Of a stretch of 64,000 nucleotides of DNA, positions 36,001-45,848 are shown one piece after another. Source of the DNA: Turbatrix aceti. Taxonomy: Eukaryota; Nematoda; Chromadorea; Rhabditida; Panagrolaimidae. The position numbers were made by a program, and so were the translations under genes. The stretch lies in the NCBI GenBank assembly GCA_963969345.1, contig OZ017767.1, positions 8,807,547 through 8,871,546 of the forward strand. The letters run 5' to 3'. Under the pieces are notes generated by a model. The model was given only the letters and a program-made list of their open reading frames with translations, was not told the origin of the DNA and did not search any database. The number at the start of each line of letters is the position of its first letter. Position 1 is the first letter of the stretch.

Positions 36001-36276
36001 TGATTTCGTTTTGGCTTTTTTTCAATTTTATAGAAAAAAAGCTACAGACCAAAGAGTTACATTTTTTACGTTTCCTAATTTTAATATTTTTGTCAACAAA
36101 TTAATAAAAACTGATCTTGATTTAGAACGAAAAAAAAAATAATCGCAAAGTCACCTTTTTTCATTTTTGTGAGCAATTACCAGTTCGCTGTAGTCGTCCG
36201 TGGCCTGGACAAATCTGAGACATTGAATGACCGTAACCAGTATCGAGATGGAGAATAGCCACTCTTTGAACCTCAT
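21081..36276 (-). CDS. Cubilin (EGF/CUB endocytic receptor)
   Basis: A multi-exon minus-strand gene of about 15 kb. Exon 1 (36276-36155) encodes a signal peptide ([18 protein letters not shown]). Exon 2 (35981-35852) encodes the oligomerisation-region motif [20 protein letters not shown], as in vertebrate cubilin. Exons 3 (35125-35003) and 4 (from 34946) encode a helical stretch, then about eight EGF-like domains (34850-33840). About 27 CUB-like segments by eye follow to the stop at 21083-21081, recognisable by CGG..., SPNYP..., CxW and YCG motifs. No membrane helix or GPI signal follows, as expected for cubilin, which is peripherally bound through amnionless. It is an extracellular receptor for protein uptake in absorptive epithelia. 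Cytochrome c lies inside intron 2 on the other strand. Some CUBs in the middle (about 29-31 kb) are highly diverged. Confidence 0.93.
21776..22012. repeat. Cubilin intron rich in GCGCACGC and GGTCTCGAAGCGAAAA motifs
   Basis: Repeats of CTCGAAGCGAAAA, GAGACCC, GCGCACG and AACGAAAA occur several times within 240 bp. This is the densest cluster of the dispersed GCGCACGC/GGTCTC family in the window. Confidence 0.55.
23030..23264. repeat. Cubilin intron with GCGCACGC/GGTCTC copy
   Basis: ACGCGCACGCAGCGCATTTCC followed by GAGATACGGTCTCAAGTGGAAAATTTTT matches the motif pair at 5116-5155. The plus-strand open frame at 23164 is a shadow. Confidence 0.5.
25785..26065. repeat. GTTAC/GTAAC-rich cubilin intron
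   Basis: Contains TGTTACTTGCG, GTGTTACAAAGCGTAACGC, GTGTTACATATTTTC and AAAGTTACTATTTGTAACAC. It is related in word content to the arrays in the GRWD1, MCM2 and CYB5R introns. Confidence 0.45.
35414..35795 (+). CDS. Cytochrome c, nested in cubilin intron 2
   Basis: Two exons (35414-35590, 35634-35795) give 112 residues. Heme-binding CLQCH, the conserved [20 protein letters not shown] and the heme-ligand Met block [16 protein letters not shown] are all intact. The start [19 protein letters not shown] closely follows nematode cytochrome c. The protein is the intermembrane-space electron carrier between complexes III and IV. The whole gene lies inside cubilin intron 2 (35851-35126) on the opposite strand. 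Caenorhabditis elegans also has cytochrome c and cubilin genes on one clone (from memory ZC116.2 and ZC116.3), so the association may be ancient. AATAAA lies about 35 bp past the stop. Confidence 0.97.
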
Positions 36277-37512
36277 TTTTGAGGAAAAAAATTTTAATTG
36301 ACAAAATTTCCTGTTGACTAGTTTTTTTAACGAAAAATAAAATACCGCGGAACAAAAATTGAAAAATTCGATTTGGAGACAAATATGTAAACAACGATCA
36401 CCACTGCCGGATGGTTCACTGTCAAATGAAATGTGTTCCCGAGAGTCGTCCTGGGGTCATGCCGCCTGGTCCGGTCTACGTTGCTTCGTCACCCGGAGTG
36501 ATCAGATTTCACATTGTTTTGGTTTCTCTTTTTTTTTACAGTTTCATAGTATATTTTGTATAAACTATCACATAGCAAGCAGGGGCTGACGGATGCGCTG
36601 GCATGTCAACGAATCAAAATGCATAACTGTTCATTAGGAATGGATCTTGCGCGGGTAACAGCTGTCATCGACTTCACACCTGCATGTTTGAAGGACTTCT
36701 ATTTCAGAAGACAAACAGTTGGTAAACTGTTGAAATCAGTAGTGAAATTTTTTAAAATAACTGAGAACCCTATTTTGTTGTTTAGCGGTGCAAAACGGAA
36801 AATTTAACTGGAACCGGTTGTACATAATTTGAACTGTGTATGATTTTCTCTTCGAGACGCTTTTGAAAATTGCCTGATCAGAATATATTATTTTTTAAAC
36901 ATCGTTACAACAAAAACCAAAAAGTAGCCTTTTTTGAAATAAATGGTTTCACACTGCTTCGCTTGCATTTTTTCAAAAAAAACCAATACATGTTTTTATT
37001 AATAAAAAGTTGATTGAGTGCAAAGTTGTTACAGATCTTGGTTAATAAAATAAATTTATATGTAACTGCCTTTTGTTTGTATAACCGATGATTGCTAGAA
37101 GGAGAGTTTTGCCTCATGCACTTTTATGAAATAGACAGATAATGCATAGGCAGACAGGTAAAAACACAGCAGGTGGTCATTATTATTTACCGTCTTCAAG
37201 CATATATGGATAATAACACGCTTGCCGTATGAAAACACTGAACGGTTGTGTACAGTGTTTTCATTTTTGTATGTTTCTTTGCTATAAAAAAAATTGAGCA
37301 ACGGTTCTCTATCAATAAGTTTTATGTTAACTCACTTTGGAAGCGAGTGTATATTTTCGGCAACTGATTTTATAAATTGTTTTTACTACTTACTATGTTT
37401 AATCAACGGTGGCACATTTTCACCTGCGTCTAACACAAACTGCACGTTTATCAACTTTTGTACTCGGCACTAATCTATAACTGCTTTCACGACAGCGTTC
37501 AGTCGTATTGAT
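36277..37512. other. Divergent gap between cubilin and AIFM3-like
   Basis: 1.2 kb with no supported gene. It should contain the promoters of cubilin (leftward) and the AIFM3-like gene (rightward). AT-rich; several AACTG words on the plus strand; nothing else recognised. Confidence 0.5.
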
Positions 37513-40500
37513 ATGTACCGTGCCGCAAACTACGGTTCTGTGCCATCCGTGGTCAATTTGCATCTTCCCGAAAAAAAGCACCGGAAGAAGTCTAACAAGT
37601 ACACGCGATCAAGCTCGGTGAAGCACTCCGTCACTCTGCACGTCGATGCCGGGAGCGGAAGGCAGCGTCGAGCTTCTACGATTCTCGTTCCCGTGCCTGG
37701 CGATCGTGACATATTTGTGGCGCCCGTCGAAGACTTTGTTCGTGTTGTGTAGGTTTTTTGAGGGGGTTTTTGAGGTTTAAATGTAACTGACGGTATGTTT
37801 TGTTGTGGAAAAAATTGTTTGTTTCATTACGAAAATATAAAAATGCAAAAAAACTGTAGTTTCCATACGTCTAAAGTTTTAGTAAAAAAGAATGCACGAT
37901 CCAGCTTCCTCTTCCATCGGCAAAGACGACGACAACGCCCTGCACGCTTCTGATCATCAAAGAAAAAACCCACTTTTACGCCCTCTCACCTGTTTGCACT
38001 TACTGCGGTGTCCAGCTCGTTAACGGTTAGCCCATTAATTCCCCAACAAAAATAGTAAAACTGGTTTCAGGCATACTTGCTTGTGGTCAAATTCGCTGCC
38101 CGCTGCACGGCACGGCTTTTGACGTCAAAACCGGTAAACTTGAAGAACCACCGGGTTTTGACTCTCTGGCTTCATTTGGTGTTAAAATCGTCCAAAATGC
38201 TTTGTACGTCTCGTCCAGTCCTGAGAAGCTGAAGGGTACTCGGGTGATTATGAGTCTTCCAAAACAACTGATTCCATCTCCGGATCACGGTACTGTGGTC
38301 ATCATCGGCGCTGGACCTGCTGGATTATCCTGTGCGGAAACACTGCGACACGAGGAATATTTGGGAAGAATTATACTCGTGTCCAGAGAATCCAGTCTCC
38401 CCTACGATCGATCTCAGTTGTCAAAATGCCTTCAATTTGACGAAGAAAAGGCGAGATTCCGGCCCAAAGAATTTTACGAATCCTGCGGCATCGAACTCAT
38501 GCTGAATGCTCAAGTTGAGAATATCAATTTTGAAAATAAGAAAATTACGCTGACTAATGCTGAGAGTTTGACGTATTCAGACTTGGTGCTCGCGATGGGA
38601 AGTATCAACCGACAATCCACAGTCAAGGGAAGCGAGCTCGAAGGCGTGCTGCAGTTGAGGGACATTACTGACCTCAAGACTATTTTTGAAGAAACGGAAA
38701 GGAAGCATGTTATCGTCATTGGAGCTGGGTTTATTGGTAAGAGGGTTTTTTTTAACTGATAGTTGTCAAGATTTTCAAATACCGAACTGAATTTTTTATT
38801 TTACAGAAAAAATTTAGAAATCAAATTTGGGTGTTAATTTTTGCTAAGTTAGATTTTTTTTTAACTGTTGGACATAGTACATAGTATTTCGTCAATTTTT
38901 GATACATTAAAAAAAACAAATTTTTCTAATCACATTTAAAAAAATAAAAAAAACAATTTTTTTACATTTAAAAAATCAAATTTCTCTAATCACATTTTAA
39001 GATTTTAAATTTTTTTTTCAAATTTAAAAAAAACAAATTTTTTTTACATTTAGAAAAACAAATTTAAAAAACAGAAAAATTTAAAAACACAATTTTTTTT
39101 ACATTTAAAAAATTAATTTTTTTTACATGTAAAAAAACAAATTTTTCTATTAACTGTCGCAGCGCCGACCGGCTACTGGACAGGAGAATATGACGTCGCG
39201 GTGCTTAGACGCTGCCGGACGGATGAATGCTTCACCGGTCGACTCTGAGGCCTTGCCGGGAGCGATGGACGGCTTCAATGAACGGTGGCTCACGGGCTCT
39301 TCCGTTCAGAGCGCCTACGATTCCTCGAAGCGGGTAGCTCAAAGGCTTAGCCGTCGACGAGGGATGATTGAATTGCTTCGCCTAACCCGATGTAGGCCGA
39401 AGCGATGGAGCGAGTAGAGAGTTGACCACACAAGTTTATTCGATGGTAGCAACAACAACAACTGACTTGTAAACTCAAACTCAATCTCAAAAACGAACAG
39501 AACGGTCAGTCGAAGACTGACCCTTTATGGACACACAATCAGGGGGAGGAGACAGACCAATCCAGAGAGGGAAAGAGCCATCCCGGTAATTGTGTATTCA
39601 AATTTGGAGGCGAGATAAGGCAGCTTTCCCACTCGATAGGGCGCCTAACGTGCTCGGAGAGGGTGTGAACGGTCGAGCGAGGGGCGCGATAGAGCTCGCG
39701 TTCGGTAGGATGCGGCATAACTGTTGTTCATTAGATATGGGTTTTAAAAAATATTAAATCAACTTCAGCTCTTGAAATTGCAAGCGCCATCGGACGACAC
39801 GCGCGTTCCGTTTCCATCTTTGGCAAATCGGAAACCCCTCTTCGCTCTTTCGGGATCCCATTTGGCCGCGACTTACGCTCATTTATCTACGACCACGCCC
39901 ACGCTCAGATCCGCCAAGGCACCCACGTCCGATCCATCGATGGCTTCGATCGCGTGACCCACATGGTGCTCAAAGACGGCCTATGTGCTGTCGCGAATAC
40001 TGTCATCGTGGCTAACGGCGTGCTGCCCAACACTTCGTTTCTAACCGATTCTTCAATTGCTTTGACGCCAAAGGGCCACGTCATCGTCGATGATGCCATG
40101 CGAACGAACCAGTCCAACGTCTATGCCGTCGGTGACGTCACTGAATTTCCATCTTTTTTACTCGGACCTGAATCGAGGACGGTTTTACCACATCTCGGAA
40201 GCGCTTTTTACCAAGGCAAGGTAGCGGCGATGACGATCGTGGGAAAAGCGATGGTCAATGATTACGTGCCCTTCCTCTGGCTGGATGCTTTTCACCGGCA
40301 TTTTACCTTCTGCGGCGATAACGTCACTCCGCCGACGGATACGATCATCAGGGGGTCTATTGTCAATCGGGATTACAGGTGTTACTACCTTGAGTGAGTT
40401 TTTTCTTAAAAGATGTGAAAAAAAACTGCATTTTCCTTTCATCAGCCTTTTTTGTTTGTGAAAAGTTTTTTACCAAAAAAAGTTAAAATTAACTGTTAGA

Positions 40501-40626
40501 AATTTTTTTTACAGAAAAGAAAACGTAATTGCAGTCGTCGATTGCTCGTCCGTCGTCATCACTGTTCAATTTCTTCCAATTTTTAAGAAAAAAATTAAGA
40601 TAACAAAAAAAGACGTTGAAAAGTAA
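37513..40626 (+). CDS. AIFM3-like Rieske / FAD oxidoreductase
   Basis: Five exons (37513-37748, 37883-38025, 38071-38736, 39769-40393, 40515-40626), all joining in phase, give 593 residues; human AIFM3 is about 605. A basic N-terminus precedes a Rieske-like domain at about 70-150, then two Rossmann motifs (VVIIGAGPAGLSC for FAD, HVIVIGAGFIGALE for NAD(P)H), NVYAVGDVTEFP near the flavin, and an AIFM3-type C-terminal domain. The second Rieske motif is intact (CPLHG), but the first reads CTYCG where the family has C-x-H, so one histidine ligand is replaced by tyrosine. AIFM3 is a mitochondria-associated flavoprotein linked to apoptosis. Intron 3-4 boundaries are clean despite a solo LTR in the 1-kb intron. 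Confidence 0.9.
38880..39150. repeat. Degenerate ACATTTAAAAAA / CAAATTTTT array in AIFM3-like intron
   Basis: Repeats of ACATTTAAAAAA and CAAATTTTTCTAATCACA at intervals of roughly 40-60 bp. Low complexity. Confidence 0.5.
39155..39717. mobile_element. Solo LTR, 563 bp, with 4-bp target duplication
   Basis: The insert begins TGTCGCA and ends TGCGGCA (imperfect 7-bp inverted ends, TG...CA). It is flanked by TAAC on both sides (39151-39154 and 39718-39721). It is much more G/C-rich than the surrounding intron. The size, TG...CA ends and 4-bp duplication fit a solo LTR of a Gypsy-like retrotransposon left by LTR-LTR recombination. No coding remnants, primer-binding site or polypurine tract inside. 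The 75-residue open frame at 39190 is not a gene. Confidence 0.82.
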
Positions 40627-41544
40627 GTTTTTATTGAAGCACAAAAAATTTTTTTTTGATTGTTTTAAGACTGGTATTGAAATTTTTGTTTTTAATATTT
40701 ATTTACTGTTTTCAAGTGGCGTACTTTGCTCATGTACAAAAAAGTATTACATGCAAACGAATTTATGTACATTTTCAGTAACCCGAACGATGATTGGAGT
40801 CAATATCTCAGTTGATCGACCTTACAAATATTTAATTATGCAACCAGTTATATTTATGTTTTTGTAATAAATATTATTGCATGATGATAAAAGTGGTACT
40901 AGTTTTTACAAAAAATTGCTCGCTCCTCGCAAGTGCTATAGTGTTTATCTGATAAAAACAACAATTTTGTCAGATGCCATCATTGAAAAATGAAAAATGC
41001 CATCGCTCGAAGCTGCCAAAGTCAACACTGAACGCGTTCTTTTTCTCTTTCATTGTCGAAAAACAAGAGGAAAGTGATCGTGCCGATAGCAACGATTGGT
41101 AGAGTATTTATTACTATCATCAAATTTTCAATGTCAGTTCTCAGAAGAATAATAAAATTATGGAAAAACTGTAGACCAGTATATCATTTTTTTGTGAACC
41201 ATTTCAAGTCAAAACAGGAATACTGCGGTTTTGACTAGACACTCATTTTTTTTGTTCTTGACACCCTGTTTTCGAGAAAAATATAATTATGTATTTGTAC
41301 ATGTTATTTTGTTGGCGCTTCCGGTTTCATCGTATTTTTATTGTTTTCACACACAAAGCCAAGATGAAAAAAGGCTGAAATTGAACTTCCAAACAAATAG
41401 AGCCGTAATTTAATTTTTTTGTAAAACATTAATGTTTAAAAATGAAATTGATGTCTTGAACTAAAATCAGGGTATATAAACTCATGTCAGCAAAGCTGTT
41501 CACCGCATTCAATTCGTTTGAACCACTTTGTCTATTCATTTACC
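40627..41544. other. Gene-free spacer
   Basis: The 3' region of the AIFM3-like gene (AATAAA at about 40867) and the promoter of the next gene. Short open frames here have no supporting features. Confidence 0.5.
41473..41480 (+). promoter_or_regulatory. TATA box of the small peptide gene at 41545
   Basis: TATATAAA about 65 bp before the start codon, followed by a short leader. Good TATA match for a highly expressed small secreted gene. Confidence 0.6.
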
Positions 41545-41724
41545 ATGAACTTCCTGGCTCTTTTCTTCTTTGTTGCTGCCTGTATTTTTGCTGTGTCTGC
41601 TGGAGGCTACATGTCCCAGCCTCAAGGCCAAGGTGGTTCCGGTGGTGGCCAGTACGCTAGCGCCTCTCAAGGAAGCTACAGCCAGCCCAAATCCGATGAC
41701 GGATATGCACAAGCTGGCAAATAG
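41545..41724 (+). CDS. Gly/Gln-rich secreted peptide 1
   Basis: A 59-residue intronless frame. The chosen start gives a typical signal peptide (MNFLALFFFVAACIFAVSAG); an upstream in-frame ATG at 41518 would precede it but lies after the probable transcription start and weakens the signal. The mature peptide is Gly/Gln/Ser/Tyr-rich and ends SYSQPKSDDGYAQAGK. The neighbour at 42202-42522 on the other strand shares the signal start (MNF), the middle GGGQY and the end SYSQP...GYVQAGK, so they are inverted paralogues. By analogy with nematode Gly/Tyr-rich peptides (NLP/CNC/FIP types) an antimicrobial or cuticle role is plausible but unproven. Confidence 0.75.
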   Translation: MNFLALFFFVAACIFAVSAGGYMSQPQGQGGSGGGQYASASQGSYSQPKSDDGYAQAGK

Positions 41725-42201
41725 GTGACAGTCGACCTAACTTGAGCGTAATCAATTGACAGAAATATTTCAGATATGTCACTCTGCCAACCTGCGTTGC
41801 CTGATGCCAATCATTTTCGATTTTATTTACAACCACGGCGTTTTCAAAATCTTTGTTTACTTGATGCAGTTTTTTTTCTGTAGTTTTTTCGGAGCACCAG
41901 AATAAATCTGATCTGTCACGTTTTCTTATAAAATTTTTGTTTTTCACTTTTTAATGTTGTCTTAAATAAATATATAAATTGTTGAGAAGCACTGTTAAAA
42001 ACGTTATCACAGAATCACCTCAGTTTTTTGTGTCAACACAAAAAGATTTATTGAAAACTGAACGGAGTATGATTTTTGTAGTACAGCGGTTGCAGAAAGG
42101 AGTATGATTAACATCCGACAGCGAAGAATTTATATGCATGATTGGCGTATCTATAACTGTCAAATCACGATGTTTTTTTAGAAAATGAAAATGACTATTA
42201 C

Positions 42202-42522
42202 CTATTTGCCAGCCTGTACGTATCCGCCACCGGATTGAGGCTGGCTGTAACTTGTTTGATAGCCACCACCATACTGTCCTCCTCCGCTGTATCCTCCTTG
42301 GGGTCTGGTGTTGTATCCGCTCTGGGGTCTGGTGTTGTATCCGCTCTGGGGTCTGGTGTTGTATCCGCCTTGAGGATTGTTATTATATCCGCCTTGGGGA
42401 CTATTACTGTATCCGCCCTGGGGTCTGGTATTGTATCCGCTTTGGGGCTTGGTGAGGTAGCCGCAAGCCGACCCGGCAAAGATCATGACAGTAACAAGGA
42501 TAAAAATGATGGGGAAGTTCAT
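42202..42522 (-). CDS. Gly/Gln-rich secreted peptide 2 with 9-residue repeats
   Basis: A 106-residue intronless frame on the minus strand. Signal peptide MNFPIIFILVTVMIFAGSAC, then about seven repeats of the type GYNTRPQSG / GGYSNSPQ / GGYNNNPQ, then GGGQYGGGYQTSYSQP and QAGK at the end. The start is set at the signal peptide; the open frame extends 30 codons upstream but across the TATA box. It is the inverted paralogue of 41545-41724, expanded by tandem repeats of 27 bp. Possible processed antimicrobial or structural peptide; function not shown. Confidence 0.78.
   Translation of the reverse strand: MNFPIIFILVTVMIFAGSACGYLTKPQSGYNTRPQGGYSNSPQGGYNNNPQGGYNTRPQSGYNTRPQSGYNTRPQGGYSGGGQYGGGYQTSYSQPQSGGGYVQAGK
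42290..42445 (-). repeat. 27-bp in-frame tandem repeats in peptide 2
   Basis: The unit GGGTCTGGTGTTGTATCC plus GCTCT (plus-strand sense) recurs with near identity, encoding GYNTRPQSG on the minus strand. Confidence 0.85.
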
Positions 42523-42562
42523 GATACATAAAGTGAATTGTGCAAAAGGGGATGTTTTACAG

Positions 42563-42572
42563 TATTTATATA
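42563..42572 (-). promoter_or_regulatory. TATA box of peptide 2
   Basis: TATATAAATA on the minus strand, about 40 bp before the start codon. It argues for the downstream ATG at 42522 as the real start. Confidence 0.6.
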
Positions 42573-43362
42573 CTCTTTTTAAGTGAATAATTTTTTTTTG
42601 CGTTACGGTCATACGATTTTTAACAACATTTTGTTTGCACGTCCAGTTTTATTTGTAGGTTTATTGCTCATGTCAGAGAAATGAGGTGCCAACAACAAAA
42701 AAAAACTAAATTGAACTCAAAATTGCAAAATTCAGCAAATACAAATTTGTTTTTGAAATCGAATGAGATTTTAAACTGGTTTTGTTTTGTTAAATTCTAA
42801 AATTTTGCAGGAAAATAAAAAAAATTTGTTTCAAAAACTGGATTATGTATTATTCGGGTTATCAAAGTTAATGATCCAAAAATCAACAAACACCATAACC
42901 CATCGATTGCAATGTTTATAGTGAGTAAATAAGTTTTGACGGGTGAACGAATCATCATATTTTTTTGTGGAAAGAACTTTAATTCATATGATTTTTTGAA
43001 CTGATGTGAATTTACGTGATTTCGAGCAATTTCAATGAAATACTAATCGTTTTGCCTAAAAATTGATTTCAGGAACTCTTTTAAAAAAATTTGCTTGGAA
43101 AAGCGGTGACTCAAGTCTGGCGTCGGCAAAGGCAAAGAAAAAGGCGAAACTTAGTGGTTGTGAATCATAACGTCTTCATGCATTCTCCCAAACACGAGGC
43201 ACAAAACATTCATTGTTTTCCAACAACATTGCCGTGAAAAATAAGAAATCTGACGTCGTGACTTTTTGTTTTCAAAAAAGCTTCCATTTGTGGAAAAAAG
43301 TCGAATATAAGCGTTTCAGAGTTGGCAATTATTATTCAATACAGAATTCATTTTAGACACCC
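42573..43362. other. Gene-free spacer
   Basis: About 790 bp without a gene; AT-rich with several plus-strand AACTG words. A TATA-like GAATATAAG lies near 43303, about 60 bp upstream of the transthyretin-like gene. Confidence 0.45.
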
Positions 43363-43958
43363 ATGAACGTCGGTGTGATCGTTTGTCTCGTTGCCATCGC
43401 CGCCATCGGTGGCAGCCGTGCCTACACGGTGAATATCAAGGGTCAAGCTGTGTGCTGTACCAAGGTCAGTTTTATAAAATTAGTTAAATTGATAAAAAAA
43501 CGATTTACATAAAAATATTTTATAAGTTTGCAAATGTCAACAAAAACACATTTTAGGAAACCCGACTGAATAACTTTTCCAACTCCAAAACTGCGTCTAT
43601 CGTTGCCAAGAAAGGTGGCAGCATCGTCCAAGGCCCTTTCCAGCAAACCGTAAACCAGGATTACATCCCGAGAAACAAAATCCAGCAATTTCCCAGCAAG
43701 CGAGAATGCAAGCCAGCCATCGGCGAAGCCAAGCTCTACGACGAGTTCAGGTTTATAAACGATGACCTTATTTCAAAGGCTCCGATCGAGAGGAACGGAT
43801 CATTCTACATGGCCTTCAGCAAGGATCGCATAATAAATTACAAGCCCTACATTCAGATTGAGTACTGGTGCAACGAGATCACCGATCAAGAGACATTATC
43901 TGCTAAATACTACCTGAACGTACAGGAAGAAAATGTCAGCGTCATTTTCGAATTCTGA
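43363..43958 (+). CDS. Transthyretin-like family secreted protein 1
   Basis: Two exons (43363-43464, 43557-43958) give 167 residues. Signal peptide MNVGVIVCLVAIAAIGGSRA, then the typical start of a transthyretin-like domain (VNIKGQAVCC). In place of a short loop there is a basic insert (SNSKTASIVAKKGG...PFQQTVNQD). Then come GEAKLYDE, DDLISKAPIERNGSFYMAFS and YKPYIQIEYWC, which follow the nematode transthyretin-like pattern. Nematode transthyretin-like proteins are secreted and often bind hydrophobic or phospholipid ligands; this one's ligand is unknown. The next gene starts with the same exon layout. Confidence 0.75.
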
Positions 43959-44582
43959 TAAAAACGTGTGTTTTTACACACTGTGATAATACAAATTTGT
44001 ATGTTATCAGTTTAAAAATGTTTAAATAATAACTGGCGTGAAGAAACTGATATATAAACTGATATACGAAATTTAAAAAAAAATAGTATTCAGTCTAAAC
44101 AGAAGAATTTTCTCTTTTTTCAGATTTTGAAGTTGATTTCGAATAAGTAACGAAATTCGAGTGCAATTTTTATAGACACTGTGTTCACAAATATCTTGAT
44201 ATTTATGTAAATATTTAATAAAAAACAACTTTTGTCACAACTTTTTGCCTGAAATATTTTTCCCCCTAAAATTATGTATACAAAATTATAAATATTTTCT
44301 TTTTATCAGCATCGTCCGATGAAAACTGTGGCTTACTAAACTGCATGTTCATAATTTTTTTATTCGATTCATTATAATATTTACATAATTTTTTTATTTG
44401 CCTTTGACATCCGATTTTTACCAAAATACAATAACTGAGTAGAAATCGGAATTCAGAATAATAGTAACGAAATTCAGAATAATCAAACTTCTCAAAAAAG
44501 TATTCAAATTGCACAAAATGTGCTAAAACGCAAAAAAAACTGAACCGGACAGATGTTGTGAGTCAGTTTTTGTCTTCGAATC
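43959..44582. other. Gene-free spacer between the two transthyretin-like genes
   Basis: AT-rich, with six or more plus-strand AACTG words. AATAAA near 44217. No gene seen. Confidence 0.45.
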
Positions 44583-45163
44583 ATGAATTTGCAGTCATCC
44601 GTGTATTTTCCACTTCTTCTGATAATTGCGTCAGCGTACGAAGTGCACTACGAAGGAAAGGCCATTTGTTGTCTTGAGGTTTGTAACTAACTGCAGAACT
44701 TGACTTGACACGGGGTATAAATTTGCAGCGCAATCTCGCCGAAAAGCCATCGATACTCGGACGCGTGCCCATTCACCAGGATGAATGGGACATTCCGGAA
44801 GAAACACAGGAATCTCCCCTTGACAACAACACATCAACTACTCCGGGATGCGGTTTCGGACCAGACAAGATCCTCAAATGCAGTCAAACGGGTGAATCGA
44901 AGAAAGTCAAGGAGTGCACTGCCGCCTACGGTCACGCGTACCTCTTTGGCTGGGAAGAAATCATTGCCCGCTCCGCGATCGACTTTCAAGGCATGTTTAG
45001 ATTCGATTATAGTCTTAAGTGGCCGACGTCAGCCAATCCTTATTTCCTAGTCCTTTACACCTGCGATTTGGGAAACCAGGTCATTCGTGACGAACGAAAA
45101 GAGTTGGCAGAAGACGTCACAACTTACAATGAAACTTTAATTTTTGATTATTTTCCGGATTGA
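44583..45163 (+). CDS. Transthyretin-like family secreted protein 2 (diverged)
   Basis: Two exons (44583-44678, 44729-45163) give 176 residues. Signal peptide MNLQSSVYFPLLLIIASA, then VHYEGKAICCLE, which parallels VNIKGQAVCCTK at the same place relative to the exon junction in the gene just upstream. The second exon has a long diverged loop (ETQESPLDNNTSTTPGCG) before KVKECTAAYGHAYLFGWEEI, FRFDYSLKWP and YFLVLYTC, which matches the family's strand order. A tandem duplicate of 43363-43958 that has diverged strongly. Family call rests on the N-terminus and layout. Confidence 0.6.
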
Positions 45164-45848
45164 GTTTTTTTGTTTTTGATGAAAGAGAATTGAAATAAAT
45201 ATAAATTGTTGTATGATTATCGGTGTGAATTATTTCTTTCCTACAACTGTTTTGTTAATCAAAATACGTTTAGAAATTGTGTTTATTTAGACCACAAAAC
45301 TGTAATTTATTTAGATTCGTGTTTTATTTAAATTCAGTTCTGATTACCTTCAAAAATTCTTATTTTTGGCATACAAAGGTATCTTGGCAAGAGAAATCGA
45401 TTGGTGTTTTTACTTTTTTTCAAAAACAAAAAAAAAACACTGACTATTTTGAAAAAATGATTTCTGGTTTTTCCGCTTGTTTTCCTACCTGCTTTTCGTG
45501 CGCGCAACATGCGAGTGCGCGCCGTGCTGCAGCGCATGCATGGCGCACATTCGAATGCTGTCTCACTTTTTTAAACCCGTTTTTGCACCGAGTTCATGGC
45601 ATAAAAAAATTCGAAACAAAAAATAATGATGGTAACAAATTTTCCAAAAATAACGGATCAGAGTCATACGTTTGTTTTCTCGTTTTTTACTTGTTGTTCA
45701 TCTTTTTACAGATACATTTCTTTGGTTTCCGAGTTCCTGAAACCGATAAATCGATTCGATTCAGGTTTACCTCAGCTTTCATTCCCGCATGCGATTGCAC
45801 ATAAAGGATTTGACGTTATACATTTTTTTTGATTTTAGACAAACCAAA
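45164..45848. other. Gene-free spacer
   Basis: Contains AATAAA at about 45194 and a GCGCGC-rich patch at 45500-45545. The long open frame at 45277-45804 is low-complexity and lacks features. Confidence 0.4.

Noticed and set aside
39190..39417. 75-residue frame inside the solo LTR
   Set aside because: Lies within LTR ends with no similarity to retrotransposon proteins.
42523..42612. Upstream start for the peptide 2 frame
   Set aside because: Would place the TATA box inside the coding region and bury the signal peptide.
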